Source: Halopseudomonas pachastrellae (GTDB lineage: Bacteria > Pseudomonadota > Gammaproteobacteria > Pseudomonadales > Pseudomonadaceae). Taken from it: a stretch of 64,000 nt of DNA. The stretch is from positions 1-64,000 of the forward strand of contig NZ_FOUD01000001.1 in assembly GCF_900114765.1 (NCBI RefSeq). The letters run 5' to 3'. Position numbers and translations under genes: made by a program. Shown here piece by piece: positions 1 through 8,417 of this stretch; the first letter of the stretch is position 1, and each line of letters starts with the position of its first letter. Below the pieces are notes generated by a model, which saw nothing but the letters and a program-made list of their open reading frames with translations, made no database searches and was not told the origin of the DNA.

Positions 1-1
1 C

Positions 2-241
2 TACGGTCGTACTCGCATCTCACGAACAGGGTCAGCTCGATTGCGCAGTGCGCTCTACCTACCTGCTGTTGTAGCGATGACCTACAACCCAGCGATCAAG
101 GCGCAAGTCGAGCGTCTGAGGGCCAGGGGCAAAAAGGGTAAGCAGACCGTGTGCGCGGCCATGCGTAAGTTGCTGAGTATCGCCTATGGAGTACTCAAAT
201 CAGGTAAGCCCTTCGATCCCGCATTGGCCATTGCGCACTAA
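2..241 (+). mobile_element. IS110-family transposase, C-terminal fragment (cut by window edge)
   Basis: The frame is open from the first bases of the window to a TAA at 239-241, so only about the last 79 residues are visible. The text around RISRTGSARLRSALYLPA and the following MTYNPAIKAQVERLRARGK match the C-terminal half (Transposase_20 region) of IS110/IS1111-type transposases, which move circular intermediates and use a DEDD catalytic domain lying outside this window. The fragment ends with a normal stop about 200 bases before the next gene and shows no internal stop. Whether the full element is intact cannot be judged here. IS110 elements usually lack clear terminal inverted repeats, so the right end is not delimited. 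Confidence 0.8.
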
Positions 242-343
242 GTTCGAAGACGGTATCTACGCTTCTTTTTCCCGATAAATCTGCGCTACTCGCCCGCGTA
301 AACGGGACGAAACCCGGGTGTGCACTCCACCATGCGAGCACGT

Positions 344-400
344 TGATCGCTCCCACACGCTTCGCGTGGGAGCGCCTGACTGGACGCTCTGCGTCCGAGC
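344..400. repeat. REP-like doublet of two hairpins
   Basis: Two adjacent imperfect palindromes lie in the gap between the transposase fragment and the CoA-transferase gene. The first pairs CGCTCCCAC (348-356) with GTGGGAGCG (366-374) around a CTTCG-containing loop. The second pairs GGACGC (382-387) with GCGTCC (391-396). The layout, a GCTCCCAC hairpin followed by a GGACGCTCTGCGTCC hairpin, is that of a common Pseudomonas intergenic REP family. It may also help terminate transcription of either neighbour. The rest of the 242-450 gap shows no gene. Confidence 0.7.
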
Positions 401-450
401 ACGGCTGCTGCGCTGCGCGCGTTTGCCTGTGTCCCGCAAGCGATGCTTGC

Positions 451-1647
451 TTAGATTGCTCCCCGCGCACGCAGCTCGGCAATTTGCTGTTCGCTGTATC
501 CGAGCGTGCCAAGGATGGCATCGGTATGCTCACCCAGCGCTGGCCCGGTCCATTCGGCGCTGCCGGGGGTGTCGGAGAGCTTGGGTACGATGCCGGGCAT
601 TTTGAAGGATTTGCCATCGGGCAGGGTGGCGTTGAGGAACATCTCGCGGGCCAGGTACTGCGGGTCGGTGAACATGTCGGCGGCGGAGTAGATTTTGCTG
701 GCCGGGACTTCGGCCCGCTCCAAAACTTTTAACACCTCGTCCTGCGGATGGCTCGCTGCCCAGCGGTCGATTAATGCGTACAGCTCGTCGCGGCGGGTGT
801 CGCGGCCGGCGTTGTCCGCTAGCGCCGGGTCATCGGCCAGATCCTCGCGGCCAATGGCGCGCATAAAGCGCTGAAAAATGGCGTCGCCGTTGGCGCCGAT
901 CTGCACCGCTTTGCCGTCGCTGCAGGTGTGGATGGAGGAGGGGGTGATACCGGGCATGATGTTGCCGGTGCGCTCACGCACAAAGCCCATGACGTCGAAC
1001 TCCGGCACCATGCTTTCCATCATCGCGAACACCGCTTCGTAGAGCGCGACGTCGACAATCTGCCCCTTGCCCTGATTGACCTCGCGGTGCCGCAGGGCCA
1101 TGAGTGCGCCGATCACGCCCCAGAGCGCGGCAATGGAGTCGCCGATGGATATCCCGGTGCGCACGGGCGGGCGGTCTTCAAAGCCGGTGATATAGCGCAG
1201 CCCGCCCATGGATTCGCCTACGGCGCCAAAGCCCGGTTGATCCATCAGCGGCCCGGTTTGGCCAAAGCCGGACAGCCGCACCATTACCAGAGCCGGGTTG
1301 AGTGTGTGCAGGGTGTCCCAGTCCAGCCCCAGTTTTTCCAGTGTGCCGGGCCGGAAGTTTTCGATCAGGATGTCCGCCTCGCTGATCAGCTTCTTGAGAA
1401 TGGCAATGCCGTCGGCGTCTTTCAGATTCAACGTCAGCGACTGCTTGTTGCGCGCCTGCACAAACCACCACAGCGAGGTGCCTTCGTAAAGTTTGCGCCA
1501 TTTGCGCAGAGGGTCGCCGCCATTGGGTGATTCGACCTTGATTACTTCCGCACCAAACTCCGCACAAATACGAGCGGCAAAGGGGCCGGCGATCAGCGTG
1601 CCGAGTTCGATGACCTTGAGTCCGGCGAGGGGTTTGGCTGTGTCCAT
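451..1647 (-). CDS. Class III (CaiB/BaiF family) CoA-transferase
   Basis: This 398-residue protein would move CoA between organic acids by the family III mechanism, in the cytoplasm. The N-terminus (PLAGLKVIELGTLIAGPF) and the stretch AEFGAEVIKVESPNGGDPLR are the CoA-binding start typical of CaiB, formyl-CoA transferase and succinyl-CoA:mesaconate-type enzymes. The aspartate in SIGDSIAALWG lies where the catalytic Asp sits. The start at 1647 is chosen because GGAAG lies just upstream and the family begins shortly before PLAGLKV; an in-frame ATG at 1689 would add 14 residues. It stands alone on the minus strand, so the substrate cannot be inferred from context. The family call is firm; the acid substrate is unknown. 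Confidence 0.85.
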   Translation of the reverse strand: MDTAKPLAGLKVIELGTLIAGPFAARICAEFGAEVIKVESPNGGDPLRKWRKLYEGTSLWWFVQARNKQSLTLNLKDADGIAILKKLISEADILIENFRPGTLEKLGLDWDTLHTLNPALVMVRLSGFGQTGPLMDQPGFGAVGESMGGLRYITGFEDRPPVRTGISIGDSIAALWGVIGALMALRHREVNQGKGQIVDVALYEAVFAMMESMVPEFDVMGFVRERTGNIMPGITPSSIHTCSDGKAVQIGANGDAIFQRFMRAIGREDLADDPALADNAGRDTRRDELYALIDRWAASHPQDEVLKVLERAEVPASKIYSAADMFTDPQYLAREMFLNATLPDGKSFKMPGIVPKLSDTPGSAEWTGPALGEHTDAILGTLGYSEQQIAELRARGAI

Positions 1648-1731
1648 GGCGCTTCCGGCGGTGATGATTGGCTCGCCAGTGTAGGTCAAAGGTCTGCTGG
1701 GCGGAACGGCAGGGAGCTGATCGGTGCCTCC

Positions 1732-3048
1732 CTAATCCTTAATGGCATCGGCGAATTGCCCGATGGCATTCACCACGCGCTGCGCTTCCTCGCGAATCTC
1801 CAGCATGACTTCGCCTGCCCGGTTGGCGAGCTGCACACCTTGCTCTGATTTGCTGCGGCTGCCAGCCATGCCATCGACCGCGCGATGCGCCAGTTCCATA
1901 TTCTGGTGTACAACCTCGTTGATCTCGACCGTCGCCTGGCTGGTGCGGGCAGCCAGATTACGTACTTCGTCGGCAACAACGGCAAAGCCGCGCCCCTGGT
2001 CCCCTGCGCGGGCTGCTTCAATTGCGGCATTGAGGGCCAGCAGGTTGGTCTGATCGGCGATGCCTCGGATCACCTGGACGATGCTGTTGATACGGTCCGA
2101 TTGGGTGTTTAGCGCATTAATGTGCTCGGACACCGCGTCCAGCTCCCCAGCGATGGAACGTACAACTTCAACAGCTTGCTCGACTGTAGTTGCACCCGTA
2201 CGAGCGCTTTCGTCTGTTTCTTCGGCAATCTCGAAAGCCAGTTTGGCGGCGGCCGACTCGGCCTGCCTGCGCTCTACCTGGGCGGTGATGTCGCTGGCAA
2301 ACTTGACCACGCCATACAGCTTGCCCTGGCTGTCATAGAGCGGGTTGTAGGTGGCGCGTAGCCAGATGGTTTGGCCACTGCGATTGACGCGCTTGAACCT
2401 GTCGGAGAGGTATTCTCCCCGGTTAAGGCGCTCCCAGTCTTGCTGGTAACGCGGGCTGTTAGCGGTGCGTTCGTGACAGAAAATGCGGTGGTGCTTGCCT
2501 TTCACCTCATCCAGTCGATAGCCCATGGTCTGCAAAAAATTGTCGTTGGCGGTGACAATGTCGCCAGCCAGGGTGAATTCGATGACTGCCATGGAGCGAT
2601 TGATGGCATTGAGCAGACTCTGGTGCTGTTGCTCTGCCTCTACCTCACGGGTGATGTCGAAGGCCAGCTTGAGCACGCGAGCCACCGCCCCGGTCGCATC
2701 GGTCACGGGTATGTAGCTGGCTTCCATCCAGATCTTGCGGCCGCTTTTGTCGATCCGCGCGAAGCGGTCCGTGAATGACTCGCCACTGCTGAGCCGTTGC
2801 CAGAATCGGCGATAGTCGGCGCCTGCGGTCACCTCTGGGGTGCAGAACAGGCTGTGATGCTGACCACGCGCCTCGTCCAGGCTGTAGCCAACAACGTTGA
2901 GAAACGCCTGGTTGGCGTCGAGAATCTCACCATCTCGGGTGAACTCGATCCATGCAAGGTTTTGCCGGATGGCGTCGAGTATGCGAGATTGGCTGGCGGC
3001 TAATTGCTGGCTGTGTCGAAGCTCTGCTTTGATGCTGGATCCGAACAT
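1732..3048 (-). CDS. Soluble PAS-PAS methyl-accepting chemotaxis-type receptor, BdlA-like
   Basis: This 438-residue protein has two PAS domains in tandem (about 20-140 and 142-262, each ending in a FDITREVE or SDITAQVE hinge) and then a short MCP signalling domain (about 265-438). The signalling hairpin tip is clear ([22 protein letters not shown]), followed by [15 protein letters not shown]. No membrane segment or signal peptide is visible, so it should be cytoplasmic. That layout and length match BdlA of Pseudomonas aeruginosa, which links redox and c-di-GMP cues to biofilm dispersal; Aer2-like and other PAS-MCP receptors are alternatives. No che gene lies nearby. The tip shows it can contact CheA/CheW; the BdlA role is inference. 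Confidence 0.85.
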   Translation of the reverse strand: MFGSSIKAELRHSQQLAASQSRILDAIRQNLAWIEFTRDGEILDANQAFLNVVGYSLDEARGQHHSLFCTPEVTAGADYRRFWQRLSSGESFTDRFARIDKSGRKIWMEASYIPVTDATGAVARVLKLAFDITREVEAEQQHQSLLNAINRSMAVIEFTLAGDIVTANDNFLQTMGYRLDEVKGKHHRIFCHERTANSPRYQQDWERLNRGEYLSDRFKRVNRSGQTIWLRATYNPLYDSQGKLYGVVKFASDITAQVERRQAESAAAKLAFEIAEETDESARTGATTVEQAVEVVRSIAGELDAVSEHINALNTQSDRINSIVQVIRGIADQTNLLALNAAIEAARAGDQGRGFAVVADEVRNLAARTSQATVEINEVVHQNMELAHRAVDGMAGSRSKSEQGVQLANRAGEVMLEIREEAQRVVNAIGQFADAIKD

Positions 3049-3215
3049 GGTGGTCTCGTGCTTGCGCTGGTGGAGGCATCAAGGATGCTTTCTTATAGGT
3101 ATGCATCGGCAGCTCAGGCGTCTACTTGAACCCATTTGCTGTCAGCTGGGTCAGTATTACGGTGCGGTCGCTGCTGTGGCCGTGCGTCGTTAAACCAACC
3201 GATATGGAGTGTTGC

Positions 3216-4133
3216 TTGGCTACCAGTTTGCTCGTTTTGCTTGATGATATTGCGTCAGTGCTTGATGACGTGTCGGTTATGACCAAGATTGCGGCGAAAA
3301 AGACCGCAGGGGTATTGGGGGACGATCTGGCGTTGAACGCCCAGCAGGTCACCGGGGTACGCGCTGAGCGCGAGCTGCCGGTGGTGTGGGCTGTCGCCAA
3401 GGGCTCGCTGCGCAACAAGCTGATTTTGGTGCCGGCGGCGCTGCTGATCAGCGCCATCGCGCCTTGGGCTATCACGCCGATACTGATGCTGGGCGGTGCC
3501 TTTCTCTGTTACGAAGGGGCCGAAAAGCTCGCGCACCGCTTTCTGCACGACGTTAAAGCCGAGCACCAGGAGACGGTAAAGGCGTTGAATGACAGCCAGA
3601 TCGATATGGTTGCGCGGGAGAAGCGCAAGATCGCCGGTGCTATCCGTACGGATCTTGTACTGTCGGCGGAAATTATTGCGATCACCCTGGGTACCGTCGC
3701 CGAGGCAGAGTTTCTCACCCGGGTGCTGGTGGTCAGCGGTATTGCGCTGGTGATGACCCTCGGTGTCTATGGGCTGGTGGCCGGCATCGTCAAACTGGAC
3801 GACGGCGGACTGGCGCTGACTCGACGTACAAGCGCCGCTGCTCAGGCTGCCGGGCGTGCCATTCTGGCAGGCGCACCCTTGTTGATGAAAACCCTCTCGG
3901 TGGTTGGCACTGCAGCCATGTTCATGGTGGGTGGCGGTATTCTCAGCCACGGCCTGGCGGTGGTGCATCACTGGATCGAGGCCAGTGCAGCTCAGGTCGA
4001 TACCTGGCCCTGGGTGGGGACGGTGCTGGGCGGCCTGACGCCAACCCTGCTGAATGCGCTGTTCGGCATTGTCGCCGGCGCGGTGATTCTGGGCGTGATT
4101 ACCCTGATTGGTCGTTTGCGCTCACGGGCCTGA
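3216..4133 (+). CDS. YedI/DUF808-family inner membrane protein
   Basis: The sequence [19 protein letters not shown], the following [22 protein letters not shown] and [17 protein letters not shown] match the DUF808 (E. coli YedI) family, membrane proteins of unknown function. Several hydrophobic segments follow (near [18 protein letters not shown], the middle [19 protein letters not shown] and the C-terminal [16 protein letters not shown]). The start is taken at TTG 3216: GGAG (3206-3209) lies six bases upstream and the resulting start, [11 protein letters not shown], aligns with YedI. In-frame ATGs at 3204 and 3126 would add residues the family lacks. The product is 305 residues. The 3049-3215 gap holds no other recognisable gene. 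Confidence 0.85.
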   Translation: MATSLLVLLDDIASVLDDVSVMTKIAAKKTAGVLGDDLALNAQQVTGVRAERELPVVWAVAKGSLRNKLILVPAALLISAIAPWAITPILMLGGAFLCYEGAEKLAHRFLHDVKAEHQETVKALNDSQIDMVAREKRKIAGAIRTDLVLSAEIIAITLGTVAEAEFLTRVLVVSGIALVMTLGVYGLVAGIVKLDDGGLALTRRTSAAAQAAGRAILAGAPLLMKTLSVVGTAAMFMVGGGILSHGLAVVHHWIEASAAQVDTWPWVGTVLGGLTPTLLNALFGIVAGAVILGVITLIGRLRSRA

Positions 4134-4147
4134 CGGTCAATCGTCGC

Positions 4148-5473
4148 TCAGTGCTTGGTCGACTGCAGCAACTGCGCCTGCGTGTGCAGGTCATCACCCA
4201 GCCGATACTGGTTGTTGCCGCTGCGCTTGGCGGCGTACATCGCCAGGTCGGCGGCGTGGATGAGCTTGTCCATGGTGACGGCATGGTCTGGGAACACCGC
4301 AACGCCCAGGCTCGCCCCGATATGGAACTCTCCCTCTTGCAGCAGCATCGGCGGTGTGAGGGCGGTGAATAGTTGCTCGCTGATGCGCTGAGCCTCGGCC
4401 TCCACTGCGTTGCTGCGTGGCAGCCCCTCAAAGAGCACGACAAACTCATCGCCGCCCAGTCGCGCCACCATGTCACTGTTGCGCACGGCGCTGCGCAGCC
4501 GCTTGGCTACCTCCATAAGGACGCTGTCACCGGTGGCGTGGCCGTACTGGTCGTTGATTGACTTGAAACGGTTGAGATCAATGAACACCAGCGCCAGGCG
4601 CTGGTCTTGCGTGCGGGCGCGAGGGATTGCTGCACCGAGCTGCTGTTCCAGCATCAGCCGGTTGGGCAGGCCGGTCAGCGGGTCGCGGTGGGCGAGCTTG
4701 CGCAGCTCGTTGGCCGAGCGCTTCTCGTTGGTGATATCGCGGACGATCCCCATCATTCTGACCGGCTCGCCTTGTTCGTTCTTGACCACGTTGCCGGTCT
4801 CTCTTACCCAGTGCACGCTGCCGTCGGGCCAGATGACGCGATATTCCTCGTCGTGGTTCTCGCCGGTCTCGATACAGCGCAGTTCGCCTTCAAGTACATG
4901 TTCGCGATCGTCGGGGTGAACGCTGTTGCAGAACAGGCTGTAGCTGGGTGTGATCTCGCCAGGCTTGTAACCGAACATGCCGTAAATCGCTTCGGACCAA
5001 TACAGCTGGTCGGTGCCGATATGCCAGTCCCAGGTGCCGATCTGCGCAAAGTACTGGCTGCGCTTGAAGCGCTCCATAGCCTCGGTGCTGGATTGCAGGT
5101 CGGTCTCCGGGTGCAGCAGGATGACCGTTTGACCGTTGATATCGGACAGGCGGGTGAGATCCTGCTGGCGCGGCCCATCCTCGGCAGCTAGAACCAACTC
5201 AATGCGTTCCATCGGGGCGGGCAGGCTGCGCAGGGACGGTAGCCAGTGGGCGAGTGGCAGGTGGCCGGGCAGATGCTGGCGGGGCTGGCCAAGCAGGCGG
5301 GCAGCAGCCGGGTTGTGCCAGACGATGCGCTGCTGGCGGTCAAGCAGCAGCAGACCGTTTGGGGATAGTTTTAGTAGTGCCTTGAAGGTGGCTGCCTGTC
5401 GCCTGCTGCGCCATACAGCGCCGCAGGCGAGCGACAGCGCTATCAGGAGTATGGCGGTAAGCAAGAGGGTCAT
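4148..5473 (-). CDS. PAS-GGDEF diguanylate cyclase
   Basis: This 441-residue protein has a hydrophobic N-terminal segment (residues 1-20), one degenerate PAS-like region (about 28-120), a PAS/PAC domain (about 140-255, with WDWHIGTDQLYWS and MMGIVRDIT) and a GGDEF domain (about 265-430). The signature GGDEF is intact at 340-344, and RNSD five residues before it forms a standard RxxD inhibitory site. It should therefore make c-di-GMP from two GTP and be subject to product inhibition. The single N-terminal segment suggests a membrane anchor with all domains in the cytoplasm. It converges on the yedI-like gene with a 14-base gap. The signal sensed by the PAS domains is unknown. Confidence 0.9.
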   Translation of the reverse strand: MTLLLTAILLIALSLACGAVWRSRRQAATFKALLKLSPNGLLLLDRQQRIVWHNPAAARLLGQPRQHLPGHLPLAHWLPSLRSLPAPMERIELVLAAEDGPRQQDLTRLSDINGQTVILLHPETDLQSSTEAMERFKRSQYFAQIGTWDWHIGTDQLYWSEAIYGMFGYKPGEITPSYSLFCNSVHPDDREHVLEGELRCIETGENHDEEYRVIWPDGSVHWVRETGNVVKNEQGEPVRMMGIVRDITNEKRSANELRKLAHRDPLTGLPNRLMLEQQLGAAIPRARTQDQRLALVFIDLNRFKSINDQYGHATGDSVLMEVAKRLRSAVRNSDMVARLGGDEFVVLFEGLPRSNAVEAEAQRISEQLFTALTPPMLLQEGEFHIGASLGVAVFPDHAVTMDKLIHAADLAMYAAKRSGNNQYRLGDDLHTQAQLLQSTKH

Positions 5474-5610
5474 TGGATCATCGTACGAGAACGCTTTATC
5501 GCAGTATAGCGCGCCTGAGGTGGCTAGTGGCTATCTGATGTTGCGGAATGAACCACCGGCGCGCAGGGCACTCACAAGCTAGTAAGCTTCCCCAGGAACA
5601 GGAGAGCGCC

Positions 5611-6108
5611 ATGGCGGACATGGAACAGGTGATGCGTATCGTCAGCAGTACGCTGGCCGACGAGTTTTCCGATCTGACTGACATTGAGCAGGGCACGCGC
5701 GTCACCCTGCGGCTGTTGCTGGCGGCGCTGCTGGGTGGCGTGCTGGGCCTGGAGCGCGAGCGCCAGGGCAAGGCTGCCGGTGTGCGTACCCACATGCTGG
5801 TATGCCTTGGCGCTGCGCTGTTTGTGCTGGTGCCGGATGTGGCCGGGGCGCTGGATGACGCCATGAGTCGGGTGATTCAGGGCGTGGTTGCCGGCGTTGG
5901 CTTTCTTGGGGCGGGCACTATTCTCAAGGGCGATGCCGCCAATCAGGTCAAAGGGCTGACCACTGCCGCCGGTATCTGGCTGACGGCGGCGATTGGCGTC
6001 ACCATTGGCCTGGGGCACCAGGCAACCGGGCTGCTCTGCGCGGCTCTGGCGCTGATTATTCTCCACTTGGTGCCGATGCTGTTCCGCTTTCCGCAATCCC
6101 CCTCCTGA
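5611..6108 (+). CDS. MgtC/SapB-family membrane protein
   Basis: This 165-residue protein carries the MgtC/SapB N-terminal membrane domain: RVTLRLLLAALLGGVLGLERE, then RTHMLVCLGAALFVLV, then the glycine-rich GVVAGVGFLGAGTILK and the helix GLTTAAGIWLTAAIGVTIGLG. It lacks the C-terminal ACT-like domain of longer MgtC proteins, so it resembles short YhiD-type members. MgtC proteins are linked to growth in low magnesium and to control of ATP synthase; which applies here cannot be told. The start at 5611 has AGGAG about seven bases upstream; an ATG at 5548 has no such support. It stands alone between the divergent cyclase gene and a 251-base gap. Confidence 0.88.
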   Translation: MADMEQVMRIVSSTLADEFSDLTDIEQGTRVTLRLLLAALLGGVLGLERERQGKAAGVRTHMLVCLGAALFVLVPDVAGALDDAMSRVIQGVVAGVGFLGAGTILKGDAANQVKGLTTAAGIWLTAAIGVTIGLGHQATGLLCAALALIILHLVPMLFRFPQSPS

Positions 6109-6309
6109 AAACGCCGAACTGTGCGCGAGTAGACTCTTCTTTGTCAGACGCGCCCATGGCTGCTGTAGTTAAATAGCTGGTGCACGGATCGCGCCTCTCT
6201 CGTGCTGCATGGAAGCGCCCTCCTTTTATTGATCCGTCCCTCTGGTAATGCCTGTTTGCGCCGGCTGTTTTGTCGATTCCGGTGCGGCCTCAATAGCGCT
6301 CTGAAAATC

Positions 6310-6342
6310 ATTACATGTAATTCATTGCTTTGTTACATGTGA
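6310..6342. promoter_or_regulatory. Paired TTACATGT sites, probable operator of the psp-flotillin cluster
   Basis: A perfect 12-base palindrome, ATTACATGTAAT (6310-6321), is followed by GTTACATGTGAT (6332-6343), so TTACATGT occurs twice 22 bases apart (6311 and 6333). That is close to two helical turns, so both sites face the same side of the DNA. They lie only 17-49 bases before the first codon of the cluster at 6360, where a bound protein could control transcription. No other sequence in the 6109-6359 gap stood out. The binder is inferred, not shown; the RHH-like N-terminus of the next gene is a candidate. Confidence 0.5.
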
Positions 6343-6359
6343 TGAACTAGTCTCGCTTC

Positions 6360-6980
6360 ATGGAAAAGAAATCATCTGCCTACTATCAACGACTTTATCG
6401 CCAGCGCTTGCGTGAGCAGGGGTTGGTCAAGAAGGAAGTCTGGATATTGCCCGAGCATGCCTCTGCGCTCATGGCAGTAGAACGAAAGCTGCGCCAGCCG
6501 ATGGCCCAGCTGGACGCAATGGAGAAGGAGATAGACATGAGCATGCAGCAGGTTTGGAGTGCCACGGCGTTGCATAAGGCCTTGGTTGGTACCGAGTTGT
6601 TTCAGGGCAAGCGCGCCAGTGTGGAGCTAATTGACGGCAGTGAAGCCAGCTTGCACGTCACCATGCACGAATACGGTGATTTGCCGCTGTTCATTGCCGT
6701 GTTTGGCGAGCAGATCATCGTTGAAGCCCTGTTGTGGCCGGTGAGTGACGTGCGTGATCTGACTAAGTTCAACGAAGAGGTGCTGCGCACCCACAAGCTC
6801 TTTCCGCTGTCGAGTATCGGCCTTGAGCGCCTGGCCGACGGCACCGATTGCTACACCATGTTTGGCGCCTTGAGTTCTGGCTCGGCCCTGTCTGACGTGG
6901 TGTTCGAGATCGAGCTGCTGGCCGATAACGTGATCAAGGCCACCGAGGCCTACGAGAATCATCTGGCGATGCCAGCCTGA
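6360..6980 (+). CDS. DUF2170 (YjfI-like) protein with RHH-like N-terminus
   Basis: This 206-residue protein opens with a basic segment, about 1-50 (YYQRLYRQRLREQGLVKKE), whose VKKEVWILPEHASALMAVERK looks like the strand plus first helix of a ribbon-helix-helix DNA-binding fold. Residues about 62-206 (MQQVWSATALHKAL to EAYENHLAMPA) match the DUF2170/YjfI family, small acidic proteins encoded next to PspA homologues and compared by some to secretion chaperones. The start ATG at 6360 has no clear Shine-Dalgarno sequence, so translation may be leaderless. It begins a six-gene run; 14 bases separate it from pspA. A role as chaperone, partner or autoregulator of the PspA-like protein is inference. 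Confidence 0.75.
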   Translation: MEKKSSAYYQRLYRQRLREQGLVKKEVWILPEHASALMAVERKLRQPMAQLDAMEKEIDMSMQQVWSATALHKALVGTELFQGKRASVELIDGSEASLHVTMHEYGDLPLFIAVFGEQIIVEALLWPVSDVRDLTKFNEEVLRTHKLFPLSSIGLERLADGTDCYTMFGALSSGSALSDVVFEIELLADNVIKATEAYENHLAMPA

Positions 6981-6994
6981 TAAGGAGAAAGCTG

Positions 6995-7690
6995 ATGAAC
7001 GTGTGGAGCAAATTGCTGACTGCAATGCGCGGTGGTGCCCATGAGGCGGGTGAGGCGCTGGTCGATAGCCAGGCGCTGCGTATCCTCGATCAGGAAATCC
7101 GCGACGCCGATGCCGAGTTGCACCGGTCCCGCGAGGCGCTGGCCAATATCATGGCCAAACAGAAGCTGGCAGCGGAAAAGCTGAGTAAAGTTTCGGCGCG
7201 CATCGCCGAGTACGAGCAGTACGCGCTGAAGGCGCTGGAGTCCGGTAACGAGACGCTGGCGCGCGAAGTTGCCGAGAAGATCGCGGGCCTGGAAAACGAG
7301 GCAAAGCTGGAGTCCGAACAGGCCGAGGCCTACGCCACCAGCGTGGCCAATCTGCGTCAGGCGGTGCAGCAGGCCGAAGGCAATATCAAGCGCTTGAAGC
7401 AACAGGTTGATGTGGTCAAGGCGACTGAAAGCGTGCAGAAGGCGCAGCTTGCGGTATCGCAGCGTTACGGCGGGTCTCAGGCCAAGATGCACACCGCGCT
7501 GGAATCGCTGGAGCGTATCAAGCAGAAGCAGGCCGAGCGTGGCGCGCGCATGGAGGCTGCAGCCGAGCTGGCGGTTGAGGGCAGCCCCGACCAGGCGCTT
7601 GAAGAGAAACTGCGGGCGGCGGGCATTACGCCGGCCTCCGGCAGCGCAGACAGTGTGCTTGAGCGTTTGAAGCAGCGCTCCGACAGCTAG
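6995..7690 (+). CDS. PspA/IM30-family membrane-remodelling protein
   Basis: This 231-residue protein is almost wholly predicted helix with long coiled-coil stretches (about 25-165), as in PspA, Vipp1/IM30 and their ESCRT-III relatives. The N-terminal WSKLLTAMRGGAHEAGEALVD is amphipathic, like the membrane-binding helix of the family, and LDQEIRDADAELHRSREAL, then KAKMHTALESLERIKQKQAE near the end, fit the family's helical pattern. Such proteins coat damaged inner membranes and limit proton leakage. AAGGAG lies just before the ATG. No pspB, pspC or pspF is present; its partners here are DUF2170, YqiJ, flotillin and an AAA ATPase, the E. coli YjfJ-type context rather than the classical psp operon. 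Confidence 0.88.
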   Translation: MNVWSKLLTAMRGGAHEAGEALVDSQALRILDQEIRDADAELHRSREALANIMAKQKLAAEKLSKVSARIAEYEQYALKALESGNETLAREVAEKIAGLENEAKLESEQAEAYATSVANLRQAVQQAEGNIKRLKQQVDVVKATESVQKAQLAVSQRYGGSQAKMHTALESLERIKQKQAERGARMEAAAELAVEGSPDQALEEKLRAAGITPASGSADSVLERLKQRSDS

Positions 7691-7721
7691 GTGCTGTGAG
7701 CGGTCAGGGAGGGGGATCGGG

Positions 7722-8363
7722 ATGGAGCTTTTCTTTCAGACGTCGCTGACGTTTCCGGTAGTGTTGTTCAGCTTCATGCTGTGCGTGGCCATGCTGTACT
7801 GGCTGACGGTGGCGCTGGGCGCAGTGGATGTTGACGTGCTGGACACCGGTGGTGACGGCGGCATGGACGATCCGTCCAATGCCGAAGGCCTCGGCGGCCT
7901 GCTGATGAAGTTGGGGCTGCATGACGTCCCGGTCACCCTGGTGCTGACGGTGCTGGTGTTCTTTGCCTGGCTGGCCAGTTACTTCACCCAGCTGTTGTTG
8001 CTGGGGTGGCTGCCGCTGGGCTTGCTGCGTTATCCCCTCGGATTGGTGGTCATCGTGCTGGCGCTGGTGGTGGCGGTGCCTGTCACCCGGCTGGTGGTGG
8101 CGCCATTACGGCCGTTGTTTCGCAAGGCGCTGGGCTCGACCACGCGCTCGTTGCTGGGGCAGGTGGTCGTGGTGCGCTCGCCGCTGGTCAGTGATCGACT
8201 GGGCGAGGCGGTGATGGAAGACGGCGGTGCGGGGCTGATCCTGCGTGTACGCGCGGACCCGGCGCTGGGGTTCAAGCGCGGCGACCGTCTGGTCCTGCTG
8301 GAATACCTGGAGGCAGAGCACGCCTATCGGGTTATCGGTGAAGACGAATTTAACGGGAAATAG
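7722..8363 (+). CDS. yqiJ: YqiJ-like membrane protein with C-terminal OB fold (NfeD-like)
   Basis: This 213-residue protein has a first membrane segment near residues 8-35 (VVLFSFMLCVAMLYWLTVAL) and a group of two or three more at about 68-125 (LVLTVLVFFAWLASYF to VVIVLALVVAVPV). The C-terminal 75 residues (LLGQVVVVRSPLVSDRLGEA, VRADPALGFKRGDRLVLLEY) form a small all-beta OB-like domain. That is the YqiJ layout, related to NfeD proteins that pair with flotillins. It sits 54 bases before the flotillin gene, the same pairing as yqiJ-yqiK of E. coli. A partner role in organising flotillin assemblies is expected from the family; it is not shown here. Confidence 0.85.
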   Translation: MELFFQTSLTFPVVLFSFMLCVAMLYWLTVALGAVDVDVLDTGGDGGMDDPSNAEGLGGLLMKLGLHDVPVTLVLTVLVFFAWLASYFTQLLLLGWLPLGLLRYPLGLVVIVLALVVAVPVTRLVVAPLRPLFRKALGSTTRSLLGQVVVVRSPLVSDRLGEAVMEDGGAGLILRVRADPALGFKRGDRLVLLEYLEAEHAYRVIGEDEFNGK

Positions 8364-8417
8364 TGCGAGGCGGCACTGTTCCGGTGCTGTGTCGCGCTGC
8401 AAAGGAGTTTGAGCGTA

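Noticed and set aside
195-732. Several open frames around the REP doublet
   Set aside because: Arg/Pro/Cys-rich translations of palindromic or antisense sequence with no family match.
6109-6359. Search for a sigma-54 promoter before the psp-like cluster
   Set aside because: Classical psp operons use sigma-54, but no GG-N10-GC pair in proper context was found; the closest text (TGGTAATGCCTGTTTGC, about 6242-6258) has wrong spacing.
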